In this document: positions 26,358-34,571 of the stretch, in pieces | Layout: each line of letters starts with the position of its first letter | Numbering within the stretch: position 1 is the stretch's first letter | NCBI GenBank assembly: GCA_047639475.1 | Contig: JBLIOD010000007.1 | Coordinates: 1-64,000 of the forward strand | DNA from: JAAELZ01 sp047639475 | GTDB lineage: Bacteria > Pseudomonadota > Gammaproteobacteria > Arenicellales > Poriferihabitantaceae | Length of the DNA: 64,000 bases | Direction of reading: 5' to 3' | The notes under the pieces: model-generated | Seen by the model: the letters and a program-made list of their open reading frames with translations, nothing else | Databases searched by the model: none | Told to the model about the DNA's origin: nothing | Program-made: the position numbers and the translations under genes

Positions 26358-27247
26358 TGATCAATTACCCAACTATTGAATCAATCATAGGCAATACGCC
26401 ATTGGTGCGAGCGCAAAGAATCGTGCCTGATGACAGCAACGTCTATTTGTTAAAGCTCGAAGGAAATAATCCCGCGGGTTCGGTAAAAGACAGGCCTGCA
26501 TTGAATATGATTAACCAAGCTGAATTGGCGGGGAAAATCAAACCGGGCGATACACTGATAGAAGCTACTAGTGGGAATACCGGCATTGCTTTAGCCATGA
26601 TTGCCGCGATAAAAGGTTATAAAATCATACTAATAATGCCCGACAATATGACGGCTGAACGTCGAGCCACGATGGGCGTTTATGGTGCTGAAATGATATT
26701 AGTTTCAGAAGAGCAGGGAATGGAAGGGGCTAGAGACTTGGCCTTGGAGATGCAACAACAGGGGAAGGGGATGTTACTTGACCAATTCTCAAATAAAGAT
26801 AATCCTAATGCTCACGTTAAGTCTACTGGGCCTGAACTATGGCAGCAAACTGAAGGGTCAATCTCGCACTTTGTCAGCTCTATGGGTACCACTGGCACGA
26901 TTATGGGCGTGTCAGCATATCTTAAATCTAAAAATCCAGACATCGAAATTGTGGGTGTACGTCCCCAAGAAGGTGCTTCCATTCCCGGTATTAGACGATG
27001 GCCAGAAGCTTATTTGCCCAAAATTTTTGATGACGCAAATGTCAATCAATATATTGATGTATCTCAGCAGCAAGCGGAAGAAACAGCTAAACGCCTTGCT
27101 GCAGAAGAAGGTTTGTTTTGTGGAGTGTCTTCTGGTGGGGCATTTGCGGCTGCACTGCAATTGGGGGGACAGATAGAAAACAGCGTGATAGTAACCATCA
27201 TTTGTGACCGAGGTGACCGATACTTGAGCAGCGGGGTTTTCAATTAG
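26357..27247 (+). CDS. cysM: Cysteine synthase B
   Basis: The PLP lysine is Lys44 in NPAGSVKDRPA; EATSGNTGIALA and the GTTGT phosphate loop (SSMGTTGTIMG) are intact. The EIVGVRPQEGASIPGIRRWP segment is of CysM type rather than CysK. CysM makes cysteine or S-sulfocysteine from O-acetylserine. The RecJ-CysM overlap is a known conserved pairing in gammaproteobacteria. At 296 residues the length is normal. Confidence 0.94.
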   Translation: MINYPTIESIIGNTPLVRAQRIVPDDSNVYLLKLEGNNPAGSVKDRPALNMINQAELAGKIKPGDTLIEATSGNTGIALAMIAAIKGYKIILIMPDNMTAERRATMGVYGAEMILVSEEQGMEGARDLALEMQQQGKGMLLDQFSNKDNPNAHVKSTGPELWQQTEGSISHFVSSMGTTGTIMGVSAYLKSKNPDIEIVGVRPQEGASIPGIRRWPEAYLPKIFDDANVNQYIDVSQQQAEETAKRLAAEEGLFCGVSSGGAFAAALQLGGQIENSVIVTIICDRGDRYLSSGVFN

Positions 27248-27289
27248 TTTACTGTAAGATCAATATTTTATGGCCTTATTAAATCACTT

Positions 27290-27323
27290 TGTCAGTGAAC
27301 TGACAGCGTTAAACAATTATAAT
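27290..27323 (+). promoter_or_regulatory. Palindrome and -10 element before the M14 peptidase gene
   Basis: TGTCAGT-GA-ACTGACA (27290-27305) is a perfect two-arm palindrome, and TATAAT at 27318-27323 follows. The next gene's ATG is at 27331, only seven bases after the -10, so a transcript from this promoter would begin at or next to the start codon. The arms are too close for a hairpin loop, so a protein operator is more likely. Confidence 0.35.
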
Positions 27324-27330
27324 AGGTTGG

Positions 27331-28503
27331 ATGCCATTCTCATTCTCATCGTATGCGCGATTCCCACTCGTCGTGCTATGCGGTGTCGTGCTAACAGGTT
27401 GCAGCGCCTCGCAACGCCCTTTAGAGGTGATCACAAGCGCAGAAGACAATAAACTGCCCATTGTTTCTGCGGAGTCTGTGGATCAAGCGAATTCTCGGAT
27501 AGAAAATCATCGGTTTGCATCGTTTCGCTATACGATCGTTCCTGAACGCTTGCATGCATCGGCCGTTTCAAAAATTAAAAAGTGGGCTGAAGGTACACTA
27601 GCCCAACCTCAGAAAGCAGTGGAACGAAATCCCCAGGTTGCTAAAGTTAACTCTCTACCTGGCTTAGATAAAACTGTCAGGACGCTTGAACAAAGGTTAT
27701 ATTGTAATCGCGTTGCTAAGCACTTAAATAGCGTCAAAATGGAAGACTGTTTGAAGCCAGTATATAGCTCAACAGGGGCAAAGACAGTGCAAGGCCAATC
27801 TATTATGGCAACATACTTTGGCAAAGTAACAGGTGTTAAACCGATAGGCAAAGTACTGTTACTTGGGGGCACCCATGGCGACGAACTGTCCTCAGCAAGT
27901 ATTGTATTTGAGTGGGCAAATTTCCTGCGAGCAGAACACTCAGGTGAATTCATTTGGCAAGTAGTGCCGATTGTGAATTTAGACGGTTTGCTGAGCGATC
28001 AACCGACTAGAACCAATGCCAATGGCATAGATTTGAACCGCAATATGCCTACGCCAGACTGGCAAAATTCAGCGCTTAAGTATTGGCGTGAACAGGCGGG
28101 TGAGTTACCACGGAAGTTTCCAGGTTATAGATCTGGCAGCGAACCCGAGACGCTATGGCTAGTTGATGAAATTGCTCGGTTTAAGCCTGATATGATTATC
28201 AGCGTGCATGCCCCTCACAATATGATTGACTATGATGCCCCTAGCCGCACCAATGCGCCTCGGCGTATTGGTCAAATAAAAGCTGGCTTGCTGGGAACTT
28301 ACCCGGGGTCCCTTGGCAGTTATGCAGGGGAAAAAAGAGGTATTCCGGTCGTAACGATTGAATTGCCTGATGCCAATAAAGCCATCGGGCAAAACGAACT
28401 CAGCAAAATGTGGGGTGATTTATTCGCTTGGCTAGTAAAGACCATTCCCGTCGAAAATAATCGTTTTAGCAAAGAGCGACAATTTGCCAAACTAGATCTC
28501 TGA
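27331..28503 (+). CDS. Lipoprotein M14-family zinc peptidase (murein-peptide-amidase-like)
   Basis: The N-terminus is a lipoprotein signal ending in LTGC with Cys24 as the lipidation site. A region without clear domain (25-160) leads to an M14 domain: GGTHGDE with zinc ligands His182 and Glu185, NLDG, NANGIDLNRNMP with the substrate arginine, ISVHAP with the third zinc ligand His293, and VVTIELP with catalytic Glu344. The closest known relatives are MpaA-type enzymes that cut the gamma-glutamyl-diaminopimelate bond of murein peptides. Anchoring in the envelope makes a wall-recycling role plausible but unproven. No strong ribosome site precedes the ATG. Confidence 0.78.
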   Translation: MPFSFSSYARFPLVVLCGVVLTGCSASQRPLEVITSAEDNKLPIVSAESVDQANSRIENHRFASFRYTIVPERLHASAVSKIKKWAEGTLAQPQKAVERNPQVAKVNSLPGLDKTVRTLEQRLYCNRVAKHLNSVKMEDCLKPVYSSTGAKTVQGQSIMATYFGKVTGVKPIGKVLLLGGTHGDELSSASIVFEWANFLRAEHSGEFIWQVVPIVNLDGLLSDQPTRTNANGIDLNRNMPTPDWQNSALKYWREQAGELPRKFPGYRSGSEPETLWLVDEIARFKPDMIISVHAPHNMIDYDAPSRTNAPRRIGQIKAGLLGTYPGSLGSYAGEKRGIPVVTIELPDANKAIGQNELSKMWGDLFAWLVKTIPVENNRFSKERQFAKLDL

Positions 28504-28562
28504 TAAACGCGCTTCTTGTTCGTTGATAGCCCTCTTTCGGTTAGCGGGGAACTAAGCTTCAA

Positions 28563-29843
28563 TCAGGCTTGAAAAACCACTTTGCCATTTATAAGCGTTT
28601 GCTGAACCTTGCCCCGCATCTGTTTACCGTTAAAAGGGGTGTTTTTGCCTCGACTAAGGAGGCTATCACTGCTAACTTCCCAAGTTTCATTAGCGTTAAA
28701 AATACACAAATCAGCTGCGGCTCCAATGCTTAGATGCCCAGCGTCAATGCCAATTTGTTCAGCTGGATTAGAAGTGACCAATGCGATGGCATGGTCTAGT
28801 TTGCACACTTTTTCTTCAGCCAATTGCAACACCAATGGTAGCAGTGTTTGAAAGCCTACCATGCCGGTAGAGGCTTCGCTAAAGGGAACCAATTTCGTGT
28901 CTTTGCCACGGGATTGGTGATCAGAGCAAATAACTTTTAGTGTGCCGTCTTTTACGCCCTCCCTGAGCGATTGTTTGTCTTTTAGGCTTCTGAGTGGAGG
29001 TTGTACTTTATAACTTGAATCAAACGCGACCATGTCTTCTTCTGATAAATGTAGGTGGTGCGCCGCCACACTCGCACTGACTGACAAGCCACGCTTTAGT
29101 GCATTGCGGATCATGTTAACTGAGCGCCCTGAGGATATAAGATGAATATGTGCCTCCACATTGGCTGTCTCAACCAGAGCCAAGTCTCGCGCTACCGCTA
29201 CAGTCTCGGCAGATTCTGGAATGGCTGGAAGACCTAGTAAGGTGCTGATTTCACCCTCATGAATGCAGCCATTGCCTTGTAGGTAAGCATCAATTGGGGT
29301 TAAGAATACTTTGATATCATATGTAGAGGCATACTGCATTGCGCGTCTGGCAACCAAGGTGTCAGTGATAGGTTTTAAGCCATTGCTAACGCCCACGCAG
29401 CCAGCTTCTTTGAGCATGGCCATGTCGGTGAGTACTTCGCCTGATAGCCCTCGTGTCATCGCACCCAAGGGGTGTACGCGTGTTAGGTTAAAATCATTCG
29501 CTAGATCTTGTTCTAACAGGGCCGTCGCTGCTAAGTCGATAACGGGTCTTGTGTCCGGTGGGCAAACTAAGCGAGTTATGCCGCCTGCCAAGGCTGACTG
29601 TAGTTCGGTTTCTAAAGCTTGTGCGGAATCGGCGCCAGGCACTCTAACTCGCGCGCATAAATCAATCAGGCCCGGACAGACAATTTTATTGCTTGCATCT
29701 ATTTCGTGCAACGCCTTGAAATTTGCGGGTGCTGTTTTTCCAGTAGCGACGATAATGCCATCGCTGATGTAAATATTTTGCTGCTGATTGATGCCGTTTT
29801 TCGGGTCAATAACCCAGCCATCTTTAATAGTTAGTTGATTCAT
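28563..29843 (-). CDS. pyrX: Inactive dihydroorotase-like subunit (PyrC'/PyrX)
   Basis: The 426-residue protein follows pyrB with a five-base gap and has the dihydroorotase fold (CPGLID, GGITRLVCPPDTRPV, ITSNPAEQIG-like VTSNPAEQIGI). But the metal-binding HxH is replaced: GLIDLCARVR has Cys63 and Arg65 where active enzymes have His. The later TDHAPH site reads SDHQSRG. So it should not catalyse. In Pseudomonas the equivalent PyrC' is a structural partner needed to assemble the aspartate carbamoyltransferase dodecamer. A true dihydroorotase must be elsewhere. Confidence 0.9.
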   Translation of the reverse strand: MNQLTIKDGWVIDPKNGINQQQNIYISDGIIVATGKTAPANFKALHEIDASNKIVCPGLIDLCARVRVPGADSAQALETELQSALAGGITRLVCPPDTRPVIDLAATALLEQDLANDFNLTRVHPLGAMTRGLSGEVLTDMAMLKEAGCVGVSNGLKPITDTLVARRAMQYASTYDIKVFLTPIDAYLQGNGCIHEGEISTLLGLPAIPESAETVAVARDLALVETANVEAHIHLISSGRSVNMIRNALKRGLSVSASVAAHHLHLSEEDMVAFDSSYKVQPPLRSLKDKQSLREGVKDGTLKVICSDHQSRGKDTKLVPFSEASTGMVGFQTLLPLVLQLAEEKVCKLDHAIALVTSNPAEQIGIDAGHLSIGAAADLCIFNANETWEVSSDSLLSRGKNTPFNGKQMRGKVQQTLINGKVVFQA

Positions 29844-29848
29844 CGTAA

Positions 29849-30838
29849 TTAGCGGTCTAGAGATTGTTGAGAGCTGGGGTCTAGTAGCATCGCCATGATA
29901 GCCATCCGTACCACAATGCCATTGGTGACCTGCGCCAAGATGACAGATTGTGGCCCGTCGGCAACATCTGACGCAATCTCTAGGCCTCGATTCATCGGTC
30001 CGGGGTGCATGACTATCGCTTTTTCTGCGGCTAATTTAACCCGGCTTTGTGTTAAGCCAAAGCGATCAAAATATTCCTGCTGACTGGGAATTTGTTGTCC
30101 ATCCATGCGTTCATGTTGTAGCCGTAGCATCATGATGGCGTCGACGCCTTGAAGGCCTGCATCCATGTCGGAGTAAGCGATAACACCCATTGATTCAATC
30201 TTGGTCGGTATCAGTGTGCGAGGGCCGATGACCCTTATCTCTTTTGCACCCAGTATACGTAATGCGTGTATTTGCGAGCGGGCTACCCGTGAATGTAGGA
30301 CATCGCCAACGATTGCGACCGTCAAGCCTTCAATTGAGCCTTTAGCTTGGCGGAGAGTAAACATGTCTAACATGGCCTGAGTGGGGTGAGCATGTCGACC
30401 ATCTCCCGCATTGATGACCTTAACGTGTGGTGGCAAGTGTTGAGCGATTAGCTGAGAGGCACCACTGGCACGGTCTCTTACAACAAATAAATCCACGTGC
30501 ATGGCTTCAAGTGTGTGGATAGTGTCGAGTATTGTTTCCCCTTTGGTGGTCGACATTCGGCTTGCGTCGAGATTAATTACTTCAGCGCCCAAACGCTTAG
30601 CGGCAATTTCAAAAGTTGTGCGCGTCCGAGTGCTGGGTTCAAAAAACACATTTATCACCGTTTTGCCGTCTAGCAACTTAGATTTCTTGATTTGATGCGT
30701 CTTTGGCTCGATGAAGGTAGCCGCCAAGTCGAGAATGCGGGTTAGCATACCTCTGTCATGGGCTGAGGTGGTCAGGAAATGTAGCAGTTGCCCTGTTAGG
30801 CTCACTTCTAAATTAGCATTTTCGTTATTTAGATTCAT
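29849..30838 (-). CDS. pyrB: Aspartate carbamoyltransferase catalytic subunit
   Basis: The carbamoyl-phosphate motif FFEPSTRTRTTFE is at residues 65-77; GDGRHAHPTQAMLDMFTLRQ and MHPGPMNRGLEI are the other conserved stretches. The length of 329 residues and the partnership with a dead PyrC mark a class A enzyme as in Pseudomonas. It forms N-carbamoylaspartate, the first committed pyrimidine step. No pyrI is adjacent. The 174 bases upstream do not encode pyrR, which often sits here in relatives. Confidence 0.96.
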   Translation of the reverse strand: MNLNNENANLEVSLTGQLLHFLTTSAHDRGMLTRILDLAATFIEPKTHQIKKSKLLDGKTVINVFFEPSTRTRTTFEIAAKRLGAEVINLDASRMSTTKGETILDTIHTLEAMHVDLFVVRDRASGASQLIAQHLPPHVKVINAGDGRHAHPTQAMLDMFTLRQAKGSIEGLTVAIVGDVLHSRVARSQIHALRILGAKEIRVIGPRTLIPTKIESMGVIAYSDMDAGLQGVDAIMMLRLQHERMDGQQIPSQQEYFDRFGLTQSRVKLAAEKAIVMHPGPMNRGLEIASDVADGPQSVILAQVTNGIVVRMAIMAMLLDPSSQQSLDR

Positions 30839-31012
30839 GCGCGGTCAGCTCAAGGAGCGGTCTTGGAAGTAGATTGAGTTAGGGGGAGCGATCGCTTAGA
30901 TAAGCAGCGTGCACAAGAAGAAAGAGGCCAAGCAGGCTTTCAACAGTAAATTGAAATAATTAACGATAATAAAGGGAAACAAGTCAAAAATTCTCTTCAT
31001 TAATCGCATAGT

Positions 31013-31441
31013 CTAATTTTGCTCGAAGTAGGCCTGCATAATCAACTCTGCTGCCAAAGAATCTCGCATTAATATTTTGCTCTTAGAGAGCCGTTTACCT
31101 GCTTGTAGAGTACTTCGTATGGTTCTATCAGCTTCGCTAGAACTATATCGTTCATCGGCATAAGCGACGGAGAGCAGGGTTTTCGTTTCCATCAATGTGC
31201 CCAGTTTCCTGATTTTGATGCTCATCTCAGTTTCTTCACCCTGTTGGTTGAGCGGCTGCCCAAGTATCAGCTTTTTGACTCGCCACTCCTTTATTATTGC
31301 ATTGAGTTTGAGCCAGTCCAGTTTACCTTGAAGGTTGGTGATGGGTGGCAATGGTTGGGTGGTCATTGTCAAGGTGTTGCCGACAGCTAAGCCGACACGT
31401 TTGGTGCCGTAATCAATGGCAAGCAGTGTTTCAGTGACCAT
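31013..31441 (-). CDS. ruvX: RuvX/YqgF RNase H-fold nuclease
   Basis: The 142-residue protein starts with LAIDYGTKRVGLAVG, the catalytic first strand, and has LGQPLNQQGEETEM and YADERYSSSEADR with the acidic active-site residues. Family members are linked to 16S rRNA 5'-end maturation or Holliday-junction resolution. It follows yqgE by 15 bases. Confidence 0.94.
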   Translation of the reverse strand: MVTETLLAIDYGTKRVGLAVGNTLTMTTQPLPPITNLQGKLDWLKLNAIIKEWRVKKLILGQPLNQQGEETEMSIKIRKLGTLMETKTLLSVAYADERYSSSEADRTIRSTLQAGKRLSKSKILMRDSLAAELIMQAYFEQN

Positions 31442-31456
31442 TATCGGGAAAATTGA

Positions 31457-32020
31457 TCAAGCATGACCGACACGGTGAGAGATCCTTGATAGGTCAATTC
31501 CTGATTGCTCAACTACTTTTTTGGCAAGCTCTGTTGGAGGGGTATCAAAAATCACCGGATGATCCGCTGGACTATGAAACCAAGCATTTTCTTCAAGTTC
31601 CATTTCCAATTGGCCTGCGGCCCAACCAGCATAACCCAACAAGAAAAGGTAATCTTCGGGCCCTTCACCATTGCTGATGGCTTCTAAGATGTCAGCAGAG
31701 CTAGTTAAAAATAAAAAGTCACTTATGGGTAGCGTTGCTTCCCATTGCCCTTTTATCGAATGCAAAATAAACCCGGCTTCTGGTTGAACGGGGCCGCCGT
31801 ACAGAATGAGCTGCTCTGGTGTTGTTAGTTTATCGATAGGCAATTGCATTTGAAGAAACACTTCTTGCAAGCTTTGGCTAATTGGTTGGTTAATGATCAA
31901 CGCAATCGCGCCTTCATCGTTGTGCTGACATACCAAAGAGATAGAGTCAGCAAAACGTGGGTCTTGCATGTTGGGCATCGCAACTAAAAAATGATTTTCT
32001 AAGCTGTTGCTAATCGTCAT
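31457..32020 (-). CDS. yqgE: YqgE/AlgH family protein
   Basis: With the start at 32020 (MTISNSLENHFLVAMPNM) the protein has 187 residues, the family size. VCQHNDEGAIALIINQP, LYGGPVQPEAGFILHS and FLGYAGWAAGQLEMELEENAWF are the YqgE landmarks. The frame is open a further 15 codons into tonB, which I leave out. The molecular function is unknown; AlgH affects alginate gene expression in Pseudomonas. Confidence 0.93.
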   Translation of the reverse strand: MTISNSLENHFLVAMPNMQDPRFADSISLVCQHNDEGAIALIINQPISQSLQEVFLQMQLPIDKLTTPEQLILYGGPVQPEAGFILHSIKGQWEATLPISDFLFLTSSADILEAISNGEGPEDYLFLLGYAGWAAGQLEMELEENAWFHSPADHPVIFDTPPTELAKKVVEQSGIDLSRISHRVGHA

Positions 32021-32022
32021 AG

Positions 32023-32802
32023 CTAGTAGGCGGTGCTGGAAACGTTGTTGTGCTTGAACTGCCACGTACGGATAATATGTACGATTACATTATTGTCTGA
32101 GGTTTCAGGTAGTGCTGGATAGGGCGCGGCTGCATTAACGATATCTATCGCAGCCTGATCAATGGTAGGGTTGCCTGAAGACTTTACGATGTCCACGCGC
32201 AATAATGACCCATTTGAGCGAATTACAGCATCTAAGATGAGGCTGCCGCTTAAGGCGGCCTGGCTAATATTCTTGGGATAGTTTGAGTTGCCGTAGCTTT
32301 CTACATGTTGGCGCCAGCTTTCTTTGTAATCATCAAATTCGCCGTCGTTGCTGTATGAAGTAGTGAAAACCTCTCGGGCCTCAGCGTCCATAATTTGCTG
32401 GCCTTGGCGTAGTTCTTGTACTATTTTAGCTTGTTGTTTCCGTAGTCTTTCTAGTTCTTTTGCTATGTTGTCTAAAGCACTATTTTTTGACTGAACTACT
32501 TCTGTAACAGCACTAGGGTTTTTTGTAGTTTCAGTAACCTCGACCGTTTCACTGTCTGGTTCAATTGACTCCATCTCGTGGTTAAATGACTGTACCGCTT
32601 GGTCATTTGGAGAGTCACTGTCCACCTGAGTATCTGAGTGCAGTTTTACTTTGATGACAGTGTCGCTCTGCTGGAGTGCCGGTTTACTGATATAGAAACT
32701 CAAACCCAATAACACAATAATGTGCATTAATGTAGAGCCGGAGAGATTCCATTTTATGGATTCACTCAGAGCCTTGGCGATGGGTACAGACTTAATTTTC
32801 AA
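32023..32802 (-). CDS. tonB: TonB-family energy-transducing protein
   Basis: A single N-terminal membrane segment (about residues 23-40), an acidic periplasmic linker, a charged coiled-coil stretch around 110-138 (AKELERLRKQQAKIVQEL) and a C-terminal TonB fold (GSLLRVDIVKSSGNPTIDQAAIDIVNAAAP, roughly 195-225) ending in IIRTWQF. The proline-rich spacer of classical TonB is missing. The position before yqgE and ruvX matches Pseudomonas, where this TonB paralogue (TonB3-like) is linked to twitching and envelope functions rather than iron uptake. No exbBD genes are adjacent. Confidence 0.85.
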   Translation of the reverse strand: MKIKSVPIAKALSESIKWNLSGSTLMHIIVLLGLSFYISKPALQQSDTVIKVKLHSDTQVDSDSPNDQAVQSFNHEMESIEPDSETVEVTETTKNPSAVTEVVQSKNSALDNIAKELERLRKQQAKIVQELRQGQQIMDAEAREVFTTSYSNDGEFDDYKESWRQHVESYGNSNYPKNISQAALSGSLILDAVIRSNGSLLRVDIVKSSGNPTIDQAAIDIVNAAAPYPALPETSDNNVIVHIIRTWQFKHNNVSSTAY

Positions 32803-32940
32803 GTGCGATAAATGTGGCGTGGTGAACCATGGCTTGGCATGCTATATTTCGCTTATTATACGACGTGAAGCTCTCATTATGTGCGAAACACGTTCGTTTT
32901 TTTGCCTTATAGTAGGCCCAATATAGCTTCAGTGCTTACG

Positions 32941-33732
32941 ATGTTACCTTTGCTTGAAATCCTAGTCCCTCTCATTAAAGCCGCAGCTGAGGATTGTTTT
33001 AAGCAGCACTGCGAACTAGAGCGTACGTTTAAGGATGATGGGAGCTTTGTTACTCAAATGGATGAGCAACTGCAAAAGGACATTACCGACAGATTAAAGC
33101 AAGCTTATCCTCAATATACGCTGTTAGGTGAGGAAATGACACGCGGTGAGCAGCAGGCCTTACTTGATGACTCGGCGTCTGGTTTATGGGTGTTAGACCC
33201 TATCGATGGAACCACTAATTTCTCAACCGGTTTTCCTGTGTATGGCGTGTCCTTGGCGTTCGTTCAGAGTGGGCAGACACGATTGGCTATCGTTTACGAC
33301 CCTGTCAGAGATGAGTGTTTTACCGCAATTAATGGCGAAGGGGCTTGGCTGAATGAAAATAAGCTGACGCGCTCAGAAGTCACAGAGTTGAGTGAATGTA
33401 TCGCCAATGTCGATTACAAAAGGCTGACCGGAGATATGGCCAGCCAGTTGGTTATTTGTCCACCTTATCGGTCGCAACGTAATTTGGGGAGCAGCGTTAT
33501 TGAGTGGTGTTGGTTGGCTGCAGGACGATTCCAAGTCTACCTGCACGGTGGTCAGCATTTATGGGATTACGCAGCTGCGCAGCTAATTTTGAGCGAAGCA
33601 GGCGGTAAAGCAAGTGGTATGAACGGCTCAGCTATTCGAGTAGATACTTTGTCGAAACAATCAGTGGTGGCAGCGGGCAATTCTGAGCTTTATGTTAAGT
33701 GGTTTAAGTGGATACAAGGGCAAACTAGTTAA
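32941..33732 (+). CDS. Inositol monophosphatase family phosphatase
   Basis: Metal-site motifs are complete: LLGEE (Glu), WVLDPIDGTTNFSTGFP (the family signature) and WDYAAAQLILSEAGG. The frame is open from a GTG at 32881, but the ATG at 32941 gives the family length of about 263 residues and I prefer it. The family covers inositol monophosphatase, fructose-1,6-bisphosphatase-like and 3'-nucleotidase activities; which one is not visible. It is divergent from tonB, so the promoters share 32803-32940. Confidence 0.87.
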   Translation: MLPLLEILVPLIKAAAEDCFKQHCELERTFKDDGSFVTQMDEQLQKDITDRLKQAYPQYTLLGEEMTRGEQQALLDDSASGLWVLDPIDGTTNFSTGFPVYGVSLAFVQSGQTRLAIVYDPVRDECFTAINGEGAWLNENKLTRSEVTELSECIANVDYKRLTGDMASQLVICPPYRSQRNLGSSVIEWCWLAAGRFQVYLHGGQHLWDYAAAQLILSEAGGKASGMNGSAIRVDTLSKQSVVAAGNSELYVKWFKWIQGQTS

Positions 33733-33747
33733 TCGATAAGTGAGCAC

Positions 33748-34395
33748 TTAGAACTGTGTATCTAAGTTGCGCTTAATAGCCAATCCAATGTCTTTTTGTT
33801 TATCGCCTGCATCATCACCGATGCCTTCTACAATGCCACTTTGGTTGCCGATAGAATGATTTTGATTTAATTTGCTCTTCATCGTATAGGAATGGACCTC
33901 GATTTCAAACCCTATAATGGCTTTACACATTGCATCGATATAATCGTCAGGCGCGTCGCCTACTTTCCATGGAATCGGTTGATCTGATTCGTACTCTTCA
34001 GTCAATCGATTTAAAAAGGCTAACAACCACTTATCATCGTCAATAAGAGTGAGGGTGCCGTGGACATGAGCGACTTGGTAATCCCACGTAGGTACTGCCA
34101 TACCAGTTTGTTTTTTGGTGTCGTACCAATTGGGCGTGATATAGCAGTCAGCGCCAAGGAAAACGCATAAACAAGGTTGCGGCTCCTTTAATTTTCTCAC
34201 CAAGGGATTAAGTCGAGCGAAGTGTCCTTGTAGCTTAGAAGGCTTGCCGTCGGCATCCAATAAGAGCTGCACGGGAATGTGATTTGCCTCTAACTCGCCT
34301 TCAATCGAAGTGGTGAGTGTTGTAAAGGCGTTAGTCGCGATAAATTGGTTAATCTCTTTTACGTCGTTAACTTCAAAGTGCTTCGGCAGATACAT
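33748..34395 (-). CDS. PaiB-like FMN-binding protein
   Basis: The 215-residue protein matches the PaiB family throughout: MYLPKHFEVNDVKEINQFI, LEANHIPVQLL, GHFARLNPLVRKL, VFLGADCYITPNWYDTKKQTGMAVPTW (the flavin-binding face, about residues 80-105), YQVAHVHGTL and a helix with IIGFEIEV. Some members act as negative regulators of sporulation or protease genes in Bacillus; in proteobacteria the role is open. It is convergent with the phosphatase gene, 15 bases apart. Confidence 0.88.
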   Translation of the reverse strand: MYLPKHFEVNDVKEINQFIATNAFTTLTTSIEGELEANHIPVQLLLDADGKPSKLQGHFARLNPLVRKLKEPQPCLCVFLGADCYITPNWYDTKKQTGMAVPTWDYQVAHVHGTLTLIDDDKWLLAFLNRLTEEYESDQPIPWKVGDAPDDYIDAMCKAIIGFEIEVHSYTMKSKLNQNHSIGNQSGIVEGIGDDAGDKQKDIGLAIKRNLDTQF

Positions 34396-34531
34396 AATAG
34401 TTATTGGCTAACAGTTCTTGATTAGACGGTAATGCTAAATTAAACCGTCGTTGTCGCATAGGCTTTACTTCAGTTAAGGAAAATTACGGTTGACGCCCAA
34501 TTTATACTTTTTAAAAAGTCGCTGCATAAGA

Positions 34532-34537
34532 TATAAT
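34532..34537 (+). promoter_or_regulatory. Candidate -10 element of acnA
   Basis: TATAAT lies 34 bases before the acnA start codon. The -35 region is poor; a TTGACG at 34490-34495 is too far away (36 bases) to pair with it. So this is a weak prediction. Confidence 0.3.
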
Positions 34538-34571
34538 ATAGGCAGGCATAGTTAACCATAAGTATATATTT

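Noticed and set aside
28563..29843. Active dihydroorotase
   Set aside because: Both metal-ligand clusters are altered; the gene is better read as the inactive ATCase partner.
33737..33750. Terminator hairpin TAAGTG-AG-CACTTA
   Set aside because: The two-base centre is too small to form a loop and no T-run follows.
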